Below, in pieces: positions 54,636 through 64,000 of a DNA stretch of 64,000 bases (position 1 is its first letter; each line of letters starts with the position of its first letter). The stretch is from Alicyclobacillus fastidiosus. GTDB taxonomy: Bacteria > Bacillota > Bacilli > Alicyclobacillales > Alicyclobacillaceae. A program made the position numbers and the translations under genes. The stretch is from contig NZ_CP104067.1 of assembly GCF_026651875.1 (NCBI RefSeq), forward strand, positions 5,074,501-5,138,500, written 5' to 3'. The notes beneath the pieces were generated by a model. It saw nothing but the letters and a program-made list of their open reading frames with translations, was not told where the DNA came from and searched no databases.

Positions 54636-57560
54636 TCAGCGGCCTTTGCGCCGCTTGCTGGTGGAGCGGCCGCCGGATGTCACACCGCGACCGCCTGCCT
54701 TGCGGGCTGCGACCTTGGCGCCAACTTTGGCGCTCCCTCGGTGCTTCTTGCGGGGCTTGCCGCCGTCCCCATAGTTCACGGCACCGCGGTCCGCGTTGCC
54801 TGCCCGGCGCTTTTCGCGCGACCAAGATCCGCCATCGCGGCCTCCACTCGACTCGCCGCGAGCTGCCCAGGTTCGATAGCCGCCTGTGCGGCCGTCTGGC
54901 GAGCGGCCATTTTCCGCGTGATCATCCGCTGTACCATGGCGTTCGTCTTGGCGATCCCGGTCTCCGTAGCGCGGGCGGTCCGCGCGAGATACGTTGCCGC
55001 GCCGGCCGCGTTCATTCTCCCGGCGATCCGTTCGCCCTCCTCGACGTGATCCATCGCGAGCGTCCGCGCGACCGTGCTCGAAGTCGCGCCGGCCACTGCC
55101 ACCCTCGCGCCCGGTCCGTGCTAACTGCGCCTGCTCACGCGCCTCACGTGGATCCGGGTAGGCGTCATCCCACTCGTCGTACGGCATATCGACGGGCAGT
55201 TCTGCGTCCCTCGTGCGGCCATTTCGCGCGTAGCCGCCTTCGATGGTGCGGCCGCCGAGGCGGTCTCGGCGGGATCGACCTTTGTGGCCGCCGCCTGTGC
55301 GGTCCCCACCGCGAACGGGAGGGGCACTGGACAGGCCTTCGCGGCGTTCGATGCTGCGCCGACGCTCTTTTGGTGAGAGGTCCTCGTCGTACACAATCGC
55401 TCCCCCGCCGTGCCCACTGACAAACGTCGCCTCCCGGCGGTGTTCGACCAACGCAAAGTTGATCTGCAGCTCTTCCTTGTTGGCACTCACCACCTCGATG
55501 CGAACCGGGTCTCCGAGGCGGAACACGCGGCGGTTGCGCTCTCCGATGAGCGCCATCTGCCGTTCGTTAAAGACGTAGTAATCGTCGGCGAGGGAGCTGA
55601 TATGAATCAAGCCCTCGACGCCGTTGTCGAGTTGGACGAAGAGGCCGAACTGGGTGACACTCGAGATGATACCGTCGAACTCTTCGCCGAGGTGTGCGTG
55701 CATGTACTCGACCATCTTCAATTGGTCTACTTCGCGCTCTGCGTCCTGGGCCAGTCGCTCGCGCTCGCTGGACTGACGGCTGGCGTCTTCCACGAACTGC
55801 CGCAAGGTCGCCTCGCGCTCTGGCGATAGCGGCCCGGCTATAACCTCGCGCATGATGCGGTGGATGGTCAAATCCGGGTAACGGCGAATCGGCGACGTGA
55901 AGTGCGTATAATAGTCGGCCGCGAGTCCAAAGTGCCCCGTGCATTCCGGTTTGTATTTCGCCTGTTGCATCGAGCGCAACATCACGGTCGAAATCATCCG
56001 CGCTTCCCGGGTCCCTTCGACCGCCGTCAGAACCTCCTGTAACGCCCGCGGGTGAACCTTGCTGCCCCCGACGCCTTTCAGATGGTGCCCGAAATTGTGC
56101 AGGAACGCCTTGAGATCGATCATCTTGTCGGCGTCCGGTTCGTCGTGAACGCGGTAGACGAACGGCACGCCGAGCCAATGAAAGTGTTCCGCCACCGTCT
56201 CGTTGGCCGCGAGCATGAATTCTTCGATGAGTCGCTCCGCGATAGATCGCTGGCGTGGAACAATTTCCACCGGCTCGCCGAGATCGTTCACCTTCACGTA
56301 GATTTCGTCGAAGTCAAAGTCCACGGCGCCGCGGCGCATCCGCTTCTGCCGCAAAATCAGAGCGAGTTGCTCCATATGGCGAAACATTGGCACGAGTTCC
56401 TTGTACTCCTCAATCAAGGCCTCGTCGTCGTCCTCAAGGATCTTGCGCACGTTGTTGTAAGTCATCCGAGCGGCCGTCTTAATCACGCTCGGGAAGACGT
56501 CGTGCCGCACCGTGCGACCCTCTGGGTCGATTTCCATTTCGCAGGAGAACGCCAGCCTGTCGACTTGTGGGTTCAGCGAACAGATATTGTTCGACAGCCG
56601 CGGCGGAAGCATTGGGATGACCCTGTCGACGAGGTACACACTCGTTCCTCGACGGAACGCTTCCTGGTCTATCGCGCTGCCCTCTTTCACGTAATACCCG
56701 ACGTCCGCGATGTGCACGCCGAGTACGTAGTTCCCGTTGTCGAGGAACTTCACGTGCACGGCGTCGTCCAAGTCCTTCGCCGACTCGCTGTCGATGGTGA
56801 CCATCGGTTCGTCGCGGATGTCGCGGCGATTCTTGATCTCATCTGGATGGATGTCGAGGGGAATCGCCTCCGTCGCCTGGAGCACCTTGTCTGGGAATTG
56901 CTCCGGCAACCCGTATTTGCGAATCACCGCCAAAATGTCGATACCAGGTTCATCCGGGTGGCCCAGCACTTCGACAATTTTGCCGACCGGCCCGTGTGTC
57001 GCCGACGGGAAGGACGTCAATTCGACGACGACAATGTACCCATCGTGAGCGTCGTGAATCTCCTCTTTCGGGATGAAGATGTCCTGGGTGAAGCGCTTGT
57101 CGATGGGATCGACAAAAGCATGGTGTGCGTAAATGGTGATTTTGCCGACAATGCGCTCATTTGCCCGCTCCACTACGCGGACGATGACGCCCTCCCGATG
57201 CGGTCCACCCTTGCCGTCGTTGAGGACGCGCGCCATCACCTTGTCACCGCTCATAGCGCCATTCATCTCAGTCGCAGGGATATATACGTCCGCATCGCCT
57301 TCGCGCTCGGGGATGACAAACCCGAAGCCGCGCGCCTTCATCTGCAACTTTCCAACAACGAAGCCCGCTGTATCTGGCAAGCCGTAGCGATTGTTCTTCG
57401 TTCGGACGATGTCCCCTTCGTCCTCGAGCTGGTTGAGCAGCCGCACGAGGTCCCGAAACTCAGACGCGGACGTCTGGTGGAACACCTCACTCAGTTCCTG
57501 TGCCGTCAATGGCTTGTAAATGTCACTCTGCATGTACTCCAATACATCTTCCCGCTGCAT
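54636..57560 (-). CDS. rnr: ribonuclease R with a long basic C-terminal extension
   Basis: 974 residues. It has an N-terminal winged-helix and cold-shock regions (GFVVGKLQMKARGFGFVIPE), an RNB catalytic domain from about residue 255 with IDSESAKDLDDAVHV (magnesium-binding aspartates) and YTHFTSPIRRYPDLTIHR, and an S1 domain at about 623-705. The last 260 or so residues are a low-complexity tail rich in Arg, Gly and Asp, far longer than in usual members (total about 720-820). RNase R degrades structured RNA 3' to 5' and removes mRNAs freed by tmRNA. GAGGTG precedes the ATG. Confidence 0.96.
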   Translation of the reverse strand: MQREDVLEYMQSDIYKPLTAQELSEVFHQTSASEFRDLVRLLNQLEDEGDIVRTKNNRYGLPDTAGFVVGKLQMKARGFGFVIPEREGDADVYIPATEMNGAMSGDKVMARVLNDGKGGPHREGVIVRVVERANERIVGKITIYAHHAFVDPIDKRFTQDIFIPKEEIHDAHDGYIVVVELTSFPSATHGPVGKIVEVLGHPDEPGIDILAVIRKYGLPEQFPDKVLQATEAIPLDIHPDEIKNRRDIRDEPMVTIDSESAKDLDDAVHVKFLDNGNYVLGVHIADVGYYVKEGSAIDQEAFRRGTSVYLVDRVIPMLPPRLSNNICSLNPQVDRLAFSCEMEIDPEGRTVRHDVFPSVIKTAARMTYNNVRKILEDDDEALIEEYKELVPMFRHMEQLALILRQKRMRRGAVDFDFDEIYVKVNDLGEPVEIVPRQRSIAERLIEEFMLAANETVAEHFHWLGVPFVYRVHDEPDADKMIDLKAFLHNFGHHLKGVGGSKVHPRALQEVLTAVEGTREARMISTVMLRSMQQAKYKPECTGHFGLAADYYTHFTSPIRRYPDLTIHRIMREVIAGPLSPEREATLRQFVEDASRQSSERERLAQDAEREVDQLKMVEYMHAHLGEEFDGIISSVTQFGLFVQLDNGVEGLIHISSLADDYYVFNERQMALIGERNRRVFRLGDPVRIEVVSANKEELQINFALVEHRREATFVSGHGGGAIVYDEDLSPKERRRSIERREGLSSAPPVRGGDRTGGGHKGRSRRDRLGGRTIEGGYARNGRTRDAELPVDMPYDEWDDAYPDPREAREQAQLARTGREGGSGRRDFEHGRADARDGSRRGGRTDRRENERGRRGNVSRADRPRYGDRDRQDERHGTADDHAENGRSPDGRTGGYRTWAARGESSGGRDGGSWSREKRRAGNADRGAVNYGDGGKPRKKHRGSAKVGAKVAARKAGGRGVTSGGRSTSKRRKGR

Positions 57561-57693
57561 ATCTGGATCACCTCATTCAGTTTAAGCGGTTGATCCTGTT
57601 CGGAAACGCACTTTTGTCTGTTATGTAGTATGGACACAAAAACCCACTCGCGGCACATAGGCAGGAGGAACATTTTGCATCTGGTCGAAGTAC

Positions 57694-57722
57694 AAAAAAG
57701 GTGCCGCCGAGCTGGCGACACC
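57694..57722 (-). terminator. intrinsic terminator after secG
   Basis: On the minus strand GGTGTCGCC, AGCTC loop, GGCGGCACC is followed by TTTTTT, 21 bp after the secG stop. It probably ends the pgk-to-secG transcript before rnr. Confidence 0.85.
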
Positions 57723-57742
57723 TTCTTCGCAAAAAATCATCG

Positions 57743-57982
57743 TCACTGTAAGTGGTGGAATAAAAATGCGATAGTCAACGTCAGCAAGAACAAGAGTATC
57801 GCGAGCACCACCGTGACCTTGCCGAGGAAAGGGTCCAGCCCCTTCGCACGGCGATTGGTTACCTGGTTTGAACCGCCGGCAATGACGCCGGACAATCCTG
57901 CACTTCGACCCGATTGGAGCAGGATGACCAGGATGAGCACTGCGCACAAGATGACGAGAACAATCTCGGTTGCAAAAATCAT
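57743..57982 (-). CDS. secG: preprotein translocase subunit SecG
   Basis: 79 residues with two membrane helices (IVLVILCAVLILVILLQSG; VTVVLAILLFLLTLTIAFLF) and the conserved LQSGRSAGLSG loop and GLDPFLGK. The start MIFATE at 57982 follows GGAGGTG. It is a SecYEG subunit. It lies between eno and rnr, the usual Bacilli order. Confidence 0.95.
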   Translation of the reverse strand: MIFATEIVLVILCAVLILVILLQSGRSAGLSGVIAGGSNQVTNRRAKGLDPFLGKVTVVLAILLFLLTLTIAFLFHHLQ

Positions 57983-58036
57983 CCGCTTGTCACCTCCACT
58001 CCACATCCATTCTTGTGCCCTAGTCTATCACGAAAC

Positions 58037-59329
<1,293 letters not shown>

Positions 59330-59457
59330 TTAGTTAATTTCGTCGTCGAGTATTTATGAAATGGTCAAACCGCGAGTCGCTCGTGGCGCTGGTTTGAGAG
59401 CCCGAATGTCAGGCCTAGCCTTCGCGCACACGAGTGCCCGTGGTATTCGACATAGGG

Positions 59458-61032
59458 TCAACCGTTTGTAATCAAACTCTTGCCTGTCATTTCAGCAGGC
59501 TGTTTGACACCGAGGAGTTGAAGCATAGTCGGCGCCAAGTCGGCGAGGACGCCGTCTTCGCGAAGCTCCACACCTGGCTTTGTAATCACAAACGGAACTG
59601 GATTGGTCGTATGCGTCGTGCACACTTCCTGCGTGTCTGGAAAAACCATGATGTCGGCGTTGCCGTGATCGGCTGTCACCAGTGCGACTCCGTCCACCTC
59701 AGAGAGCGCCTGCAGCACCGTATGGAGACACGTGTCGACCGCTTCACACGCCTTGATGGCCGCGTCTAGCACGCCAGTGTGACCGACCATATCCGGGTTT
59801 GCGAAATTGAGGATCATCGTGTCTATTTCACCGCTTCGCAACCGTTTGGCCGCTGCATCCGCCACTTCGTAGGCGCTCATCTCCGGCTTCAAGTCGTACG
59901 TGGCGACCTTTGGCGAGTTGATGAGAACCCGCTCTTCGCCCGGGAACTCTTGCTCGCGTCCACCGGAGAAGAAGAACGTCACGTGCGGGAACTTCTCCGT
60001 TTCCGCAATGCGCAACTGCCTGAGTCCCACATTCGACACGACTTCGCCGTATGTATTGCGCGGGCTGTTCGGCGGGTACGCAATTTGCCCCCCCACCGTA
60101 TCGCTGAACTTCACCATCGACACAAAGTCGACGTGAGGGTGGTTACTGCCTCGGTCAAACCCGTCGAAGTTGTCGTTGGTAAACGCCTGCGACAACTGAA
60201 TCGCGCGGTCTGGGCGGAAGTTGAAGAAGACGAGTGAGTCTCCCTCCTGAATGTTGCCGACCGGAGCCCCGCTGTCGTCGACTTGGATGATCGGCAGCAC
60301 GAATTCGTCAGTCACGTCTTTGTCGTAGCTGGCGCGAATCGCCGCGACGACGTCGCGCACCCGTTCACCCTCGCCGTAGACCATCGCGTTGTACGCCTTG
60401 CTGACGCGCTCCCAACGCTTGTCGCGGTCCATGGCGTAGTAACGGCCAACGACGGTGCCAATGGTGCCCGTGCCGAGATCGGCCATCGTCGCCTGGACGC
60501 GCTCAATAAACTCGGCCCCTGTTTTCGGTGAGGTATCGCGGCCGTCGAGAAACGCGTGCAGGACGACTTTTTTTACGTCGAGGCCAGCTGCCATCCGAAG
60601 CAGAGCCAGCGCGTGCTCGATGTGACTGTGCACCCCGCCGTCCGACACCAAGCCGCACAAGTGCAACGTCTTGTCATTGCGTATCGCCGCATTCATCACA
60701 CGCTTGAGCACCTCGTTCTGAAAGAAGTCCCCTTCGCGTATCGCTTTGTTAATCTTTGTCAACTCTTGGTACAAGATACGGCCGGCTCCGATATTGGAGT
60801 GCCCAACCTCAGAGTTTCCGAACTGTCCTTCTGGCAAACCTACTGCCTCTCCACTCGCCAACAGCGTGGTGTGCGGGTACGTTTCCCACAGCTTGTCGAG
60901 GGTGGGGGTGTTCGCCTGTGCGACTGCGTTGCCCTCTCGCTCCGGATTCAACCCAAAGCCGTCGAGGATAATCAGGGCCACCGGACCAATTTTACTGGGA
61001 CGCGACTTGCGTTCAAACGACTGTTCGCTCAT
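59458..61032 (-). CDS. gpmI: 2,3-bisphosphoglycerate-independent phosphoglycerate mutase
   Basis: 524 residues. The two-manganese alkaline-phosphatase-like enzyme shows LIILDGFGLNPEREGNAV, FGNSEVGHSNIGAGR with the catalytic serine, HAFLDGRDTSPKTG, and VALVTADHGNADIM. It interconverts 3- and 2-phosphoglycerate. Its ATG overlaps the tpiA stop codon by one base, so they are translationally coupled. Confidence 0.98.
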   Translation of the reverse strand: MSEQSFERKSRPSKIGPVALIILDGFGLNPEREGNAVAQANTPTLDKLWETYPHTTLLASGEAVGLPEGQFGNSEVGHSNIGAGRILYQELTKINKAIREGDFFQNEVLKRVMNAAIRNDKTLHLCGLVSDGGVHSHIEHALALLRMAAGLDVKKVVLHAFLDGRDTSPKTGAEFIERVQATMADLGTGTIGTVVGRYYAMDRDKRWERVSKAYNAMVYGEGERVRDVVAAIRASYDKDVTDEFVLPIIQVDDSGAPVGNIQEGDSLVFFNFRPDRAIQLSQAFTNDNFDGFDRGSNHPHVDFVSMVKFSDTVGGQIAYPPNSPRNTYGEVVSNVGLRQLRIAETEKFPHVTFFFSGGREQEFPGEERVLINSPKVATYDLKPEMSAYEVADAAAKRLRSGEIDTMILNFANPDMVGHTGVLDAAIKACEAVDTCLHTVLQALSEVDGVALVTADHGNADIMVFPDTQEVCTTHTTNPVPFVITKPGVELREDGVLADLAPTMLQLLGVKQPAEMTGKSLITNG

Positions 61033-61799
61033 CAGAGCGCACCTCCGATTGCCGACGCCATGTCCGCAAACGACGAAGCGTCCAAGCTTGCGCCGCCCAC
61101 CAATGCGCCGTCGATGTTCGGTTGCTGAAGGAAAGATGCGATGTTGTTTGGCTTGACGCTGCCGCCGTACAAAATGCGGACGCTCGAAGCGGCGGATGCG
61201 TCAATCTGTTCCGCCACGAGGTTGCGGATCTCCTTAGCCACGACTTCCGCGTCCTGTGCGGTCGCCGTCTTACCGGATCCGATAGCCCAGACTGGCTCGT
61301 AGGCGATAACGACTTGAGCCACGTCAGACGCAGAAAGTCCCGCTAAGCCCTGGACGACTTGACCTGACACGATGGCCTGTGTTTGACCGCTCTCCTTTTG
61401 CGATAGGTTTTCCCCAACGCAGAGAACGGGAACCATGTTGTTCTCGATAATGGCACGAACCTTGTGGTTGACCATCTGATCCGATTCACCGAAAAGTGTG
61501 CGGCGCTCAGAATGTCCAACCAGGACATATTGCGTCCCGAATTCTGCAAGCATGACCGGCGCGATCTCGCCCGTGTACGCCCCTTCTTTCTCGGGGTATA
61601 CGTTTTGCGCGCCGATTTTTACTTGCGCGGGCAGCATTACGCGTAGTACGTGGAGCGTGGTGAAAGGAGCGCAGATGGCGTATTCCACGCCATCGCGAAG
61701 TGCAGACGACTGTTGACCGAGCGCCTCAGCGAACGCCCTCGCTTCGGCGACCGTCTTATACATTTTCCAGTTTCCCATCAATAAAGGTGTTCTCGCCAC
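61032..61799 (-). CDS. tpiA: triosephosphate isomerase
   Basis: 255 residues of a TIM barrel. It has LLMGNWKMYK (catalytic Lys), YVLVGHSERR (His), the catalytic-Glu segment VIAYEPVWAIGSGKTA with loop 6, and ILYGGSVKPNN. It starts with GTG at 61799, 43 bp after pgk, and overlaps gpmI. Confidence 0.98.
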   Translation of the reverse strand: MARTPLLMGNWKMYKTVAEARAFAEALGQQSSALRDGVEYAICAPFTTLHVLRVMLPAQVKIGAQNVYPEKEGAYTGEIAPVMLAEFGTQYVLVGHSERRTLFGESDQMVNHKVRAIIENNMVPVLCVGENLSQKESGQTQAIVSGQVVQGLAGLSASDVAQVVIAYEPVWAIGSGKTATAQDAEVVAKEIRNLVAEQIDASAASSVRILYGGSVKPNNIASFLQQPNIDGALVGGASLDASSFADMASAIGGAL

Positions 61800-61842
61800 A
61801 GCAGTTCCCGCCTTTCATCTCACAAGTCACGATTCGGCGCGC

Positions 61843-63030
61843 TTACTTGTCCTCGAGTACCGCAACGCCAGGTAACGTCTTTCCTTCGAGAAATTCGAGG
61901 GAGGCTCCACCACCAGTGGACACATGCGTCATCTTGTCGGCCACGCCAGCTTGTTCCACCGCCGCGACCGAGTCGCCGCCGCCGACAATCGTGGTGGCAT
62001 CCGCCTCGACCATCGCCTCAGCAATAGCGAATGTCCCTTTGGCAAACGCCGGCATTTCAAACACACCCATCGGTCCGTTCCAAATCACCGTCTTTGCAGC
62101 TTTGATTTCAGCCTGGAACACGGCGATGCTGTCGGGACCGATATCGAGCGCCATCTCGTCCGCCTTCAGCTCGTTCACCTTGCGTGCGGTGTACTCTGCG
62201 TCCGCCGCAAACGCCTTGGCCGCGATAACGTCGGTCGGCAACAAAAGTCGACTATTGTGCTCTTTCGCGACGGCGAGCAACCGCTTGGCCGTCTCAAGCG
62301 CATCCGACTCGACGAGGGACTTGGCCATGTCGTTCCCCTGCACGGCGAGGAACGTGTTCGCCATGCCGCCGCCGATGAGCAGGGCGTCGACCTTCGGCAA
62401 CAAGTTCTCGATGACGTTGATCTTGTCCGACACCTTTGCGCCGCCGATAATTGCGACGAACGGGCGCTTCGGACTAGCGAGCGCTTCCCCCATGATGCCG
62501 ACTTCCTTCTCCATGAGGAAACCAGCCACACTCGGCAGATACGCCGCAACGCCAGCCGTGGAGGCATGGGCCCGGTGGGCCGTACCAAAAGCATCGCCGA
62601 CAAACACGTCGCCGAGCTCTGCAAACGCCTTGGCGAGCTCTTGGTCATTCTTTTCTTCCCCTGCGTAGAACCGCACGTTCTCGAGTACGAGCACTTCGCC
62701 GTCCTTCAGCGCCCCGACCGCCTCTTTCGCGGTGTCACCGATACAGTCGTCGGCAAACGAGACGTGGATGCCTTTGAGCAGCTCTTGCAGGTGGTTTGCC
62801 ACAGGGCGCAGGGAGTACTTTTCGTTGCGCTCCCCCTTCGGGCGTCCGAGGTGACTCATCAGGATGACCCGTGCGCCATGCTGCGATAGGTATGTAATCG
62901 TCGGGATAGCGGCGCGGACGCGAGTATCGTCTGTAATCTCACCAGCATCGTTCATCGGAACGTTAAAATCCACCCGAACGAGTGCGCGCTTTCCTTGCCA
63001 CTGTACGTCTTCAATGGTCTTCTTAGCCAC
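61843..63030 (-). CDS. pgk: phosphoglycerate kinase
   Basis: 395 residues. It has [60 protein letters not shown] and the C-terminal [13 protein letters not shown]. It makes ATP from 1,3-bisphosphoglycerate. GTG start at 63030 follows GGAGG. The usual upstream cggR-gapA pair is absent; instead the divergent comER gene follows, so gapA must be elsewhere and this transcript has its own promoter in 63031-63255. Confidence 0.98.
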   Translation of the reverse strand: MAKKTIEDVQWQGKRALVRVDFNVPMNDAGEITDDTRVRAAIPTITYLSQHGARVILMSHLGRPKGERNEKYSLRPVANHLQELLKGIHVSFADDCIGDTAKEAVGALKDGEVLVLENVRFYAGEEKNDQELAKAFAELGDVFVGDAFGTAHRAHASTAGVAAYLPSVAGFLMEKEVGIMGEALASPKRPFVAIIGGAKVSDKINVIENLLPKVDALLIGGGMANTFLAVQGNDMAKSLVESDALETAKRLLAVAKEHNSRLLLPTDVIAAKAFAADAEYTARKVNELKADEMALDIGPDSIAVFQAEIKAAKTVIWNGPMGVFEMPAFAKGTFAIAEAMVEADATTIVGGGDSVAAVEQAGVADKMTHVSTGGGASLEFLEGKTLPGVAVLEDK

Positions 63031-63255
63031 TCCGAGCGCCTCCAGTCTCTCACCTGATAGTTCCTAGGGTGTTCTGTTCTCTAATGGTCTTTCATCAAAC
63101 GACCAAATACTTCTCCGATTGGACCACCTACATTATTGTACCAGACCAATACAAGGCGAAAAAAGTCAAAGCTGAAGTCGTGTCCTACGTGTCTACAGAC
63201 GAGTCCCTTTTGAATAGACATGACAAAAGCGGATACTTTGCGGAGGTGACGACCC

Positions 63256-64000
63256 TTGCAGATTGGAATAGTGGGAACGGGACAAATGGGCGGCATGCTC
63301 GCACGCGCGTTCGCCGAAACAGCGCCGGAGAACGTGTACGTCTTCAACCGCTCTCGCGCGAAAGCGGAGTCCGTCGCAGCCGATTTGACAAACGTGATCG
63401 TCTGTGACGATTGGGAGACCCTCATTGAACGGGTAGATGCGGTGTTTTTGTGTACGAAAGGGAAAGACGGGTTGAGCCTCATCAAGAAGCTCGGCCCTCT
63501 GCTCAAATCTGACCAACTGCTCGTCACGACCATCAGCAATATCGATCTCGACCGCTGGCAAGAACTCACCCCCGCCACACCAGTAAAACTCATCCCGAGC
63601 CTGACTCAGACCATCCATCGGGGGGTCATGTTGCTCTCCTACCCTCGCGATGTCCCGGGTCCGCAGAAGACCGAACTCGAGAACCGGCTCTGCCAAATCG
63701 GCAAACCACTCATCGTCGACGAGGGCCAGGTGCGCGTCTGTTCTGACTTAGCCAGTTGCGGCCCAGCGTTCCTCGTGGCCATTTGCCAGTCGTGGGCGCA
63801 AGCCGCGGCGCAGACCGGCTCTTTGGAGCGTAGCACGGCCGAGATGATTCTCAAGGAAATGCTGATTGGACTCGCTGCTCTGCTCGACTCTGGCATGCAG
63901 TTCGACGACGTCGTGGAGAAGATTCGCGTTCCAAATGGCGTAACAGATAGAGGAATTGTCTCCATGGAGGACGTTCCTTTACGTCTATTTACTAGACTGC
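63256..64000 (+). CDS. comER: ComER-like pyrroline-5-carboxylate-reductase-family protein (3' end outside window)
   Basis: TTG 63256 lies 7 nt after GGAGGTG and opens a frame that runs off the window end: QIGIVGTGQMGGMLARAFAE (Rossmann GxGxMG), VYVFNRSRAKAES, DAVFLCTKGKDG, VTTISNIDLDRW, KLIPSLTQTIHRGVMLL and SDLASCGPAFLVAICQSWA. This matches the ProC/ComER group, where ComER is a Bacilli member without a proven enzymatic role, linked to sporulation and biofilm control. 248 residues are visible. It is divergent from pgk. Confidence 0.85.
   Translation, partial: MQIGIVGTGQMGGMLARAFAETAPENVYVFNRSRAKAESVAADLTNVIVCDDWETLIERVDAVFLCTKGKDGLSLIKKLGPLLKSDQLLVTTISNIDLDRWQELTPATPVKLIPSLTQTIHRGVMLLSYPRDVPGPQKTELENRLCQIGKPLIVDEGQVRVCSDLASCGPAFLVAICQSWAQAAAQTGSLERSTAEMILKEMLIGLAALLDSGMQFDDVVEKIRVPNGVTDRGIVSMEDVPLRLFTRL

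Noticed and set aside
56052-57593. A 513-codon plus-strand open frame opposite rnr
   Set aside because: It is the antisense shadow of a GC-rich conserved gene. It has no binding site and a composition dictated by the rnr codons.

Overview
The window looks like the chromosome of an endospore-forming, Alicyclobacillus-like member of the Bacillota (Bacilli). This is inferred from a pgk-tpiA-gpmI-eno-secG-rnr-smpB-ssrA gene order, a comER homologue, a GerAB-type germination permease, AGGAGG-type ribosome binding sites and frequent GTG/TTG starts. Two compositional worlds meet at about 53.3 kb. To the right is a GC-rich, tightly packed housekeeping block on the minus strand. To the left is more than 50 kb of lower-GC accessory DNA full of mobile elements and broken genes.

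Layout. 0-2.4 kb: tail of an MBL-fold hydrolase, an alpha/beta hydrolase and a truncated RidA. 2.4-12.9 kb: an SDR/TetR divergent pair with a double palindromic operator, a decayed IS110 copy, a P-loop kinase-like gene, a ketopantoate-reductase-family gene split exactly by an IS4-family element (9-bp target duplication), another TetR regulator, a eukaryotic-like kinase and a methyltransferase. 13-19 kb: a GerAB permease, a solitary serine recombinase and an asnB-like/cytochrome P450 operon. 19-26.5 kb: an alginate-lyase remnant, a CYP152-type P450 bracketed by two 100-bp MITEs with IS6-like ends, and a sugar ABC-transporter/dehydrogenase operon with a candidate cre site. 26.7-35.8 kb: IS256, IS5-like and IS110 elements, an Mrr-type nuclease cut by the IS5-like element, an XRE/membrane-protein pair, and a MarR/VOC/EVE group with a perfect 20-bp palindrome. 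35.9-40.9 kb: a group II intron with reverse transcriptase, itself split by a complete IS21-family element (6-bp target duplication). 41-44.2 kb: small membrane and secreted proteins, several frameshifted. 44.3-50.1 kb: two apparently identical 1896-bp insertion sequences in opposite orientation, each with its own 4-bp target duplication. They enclose a CBO0543-like membrane gene, an ORF-less group II intron, four exact-period 20-bp repeats behind a 19-bp palindrome, and an arsR fragment. 51-53.3 kb: a decayed TnsD/TniQ-family targeting protein followed by 19-bp terminal-type repeats, abutting the 3' end of tmRNA.

The core block reads pgk, tpiA, gpmI, eno (lower glycolysis), secG (protein export), rnr and smpB with ssrA (trans-translation and decay of the rescued mRNAs). 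comER is divergent and runs off the window end.

The strongest candidate for something unusual is the orphan TnsD-like gene plus repeat array docked at ssrA, which suggests a Tn7-like element that used the tmRNA locus as its home site. Other notable items are a three-copy dispersed intergenic repeat of about 95 bp, the MITE-bounded P450 cassette, and the nested group II intron/IS21 structure. All functional calls come from reading the sequence; no database search was run.
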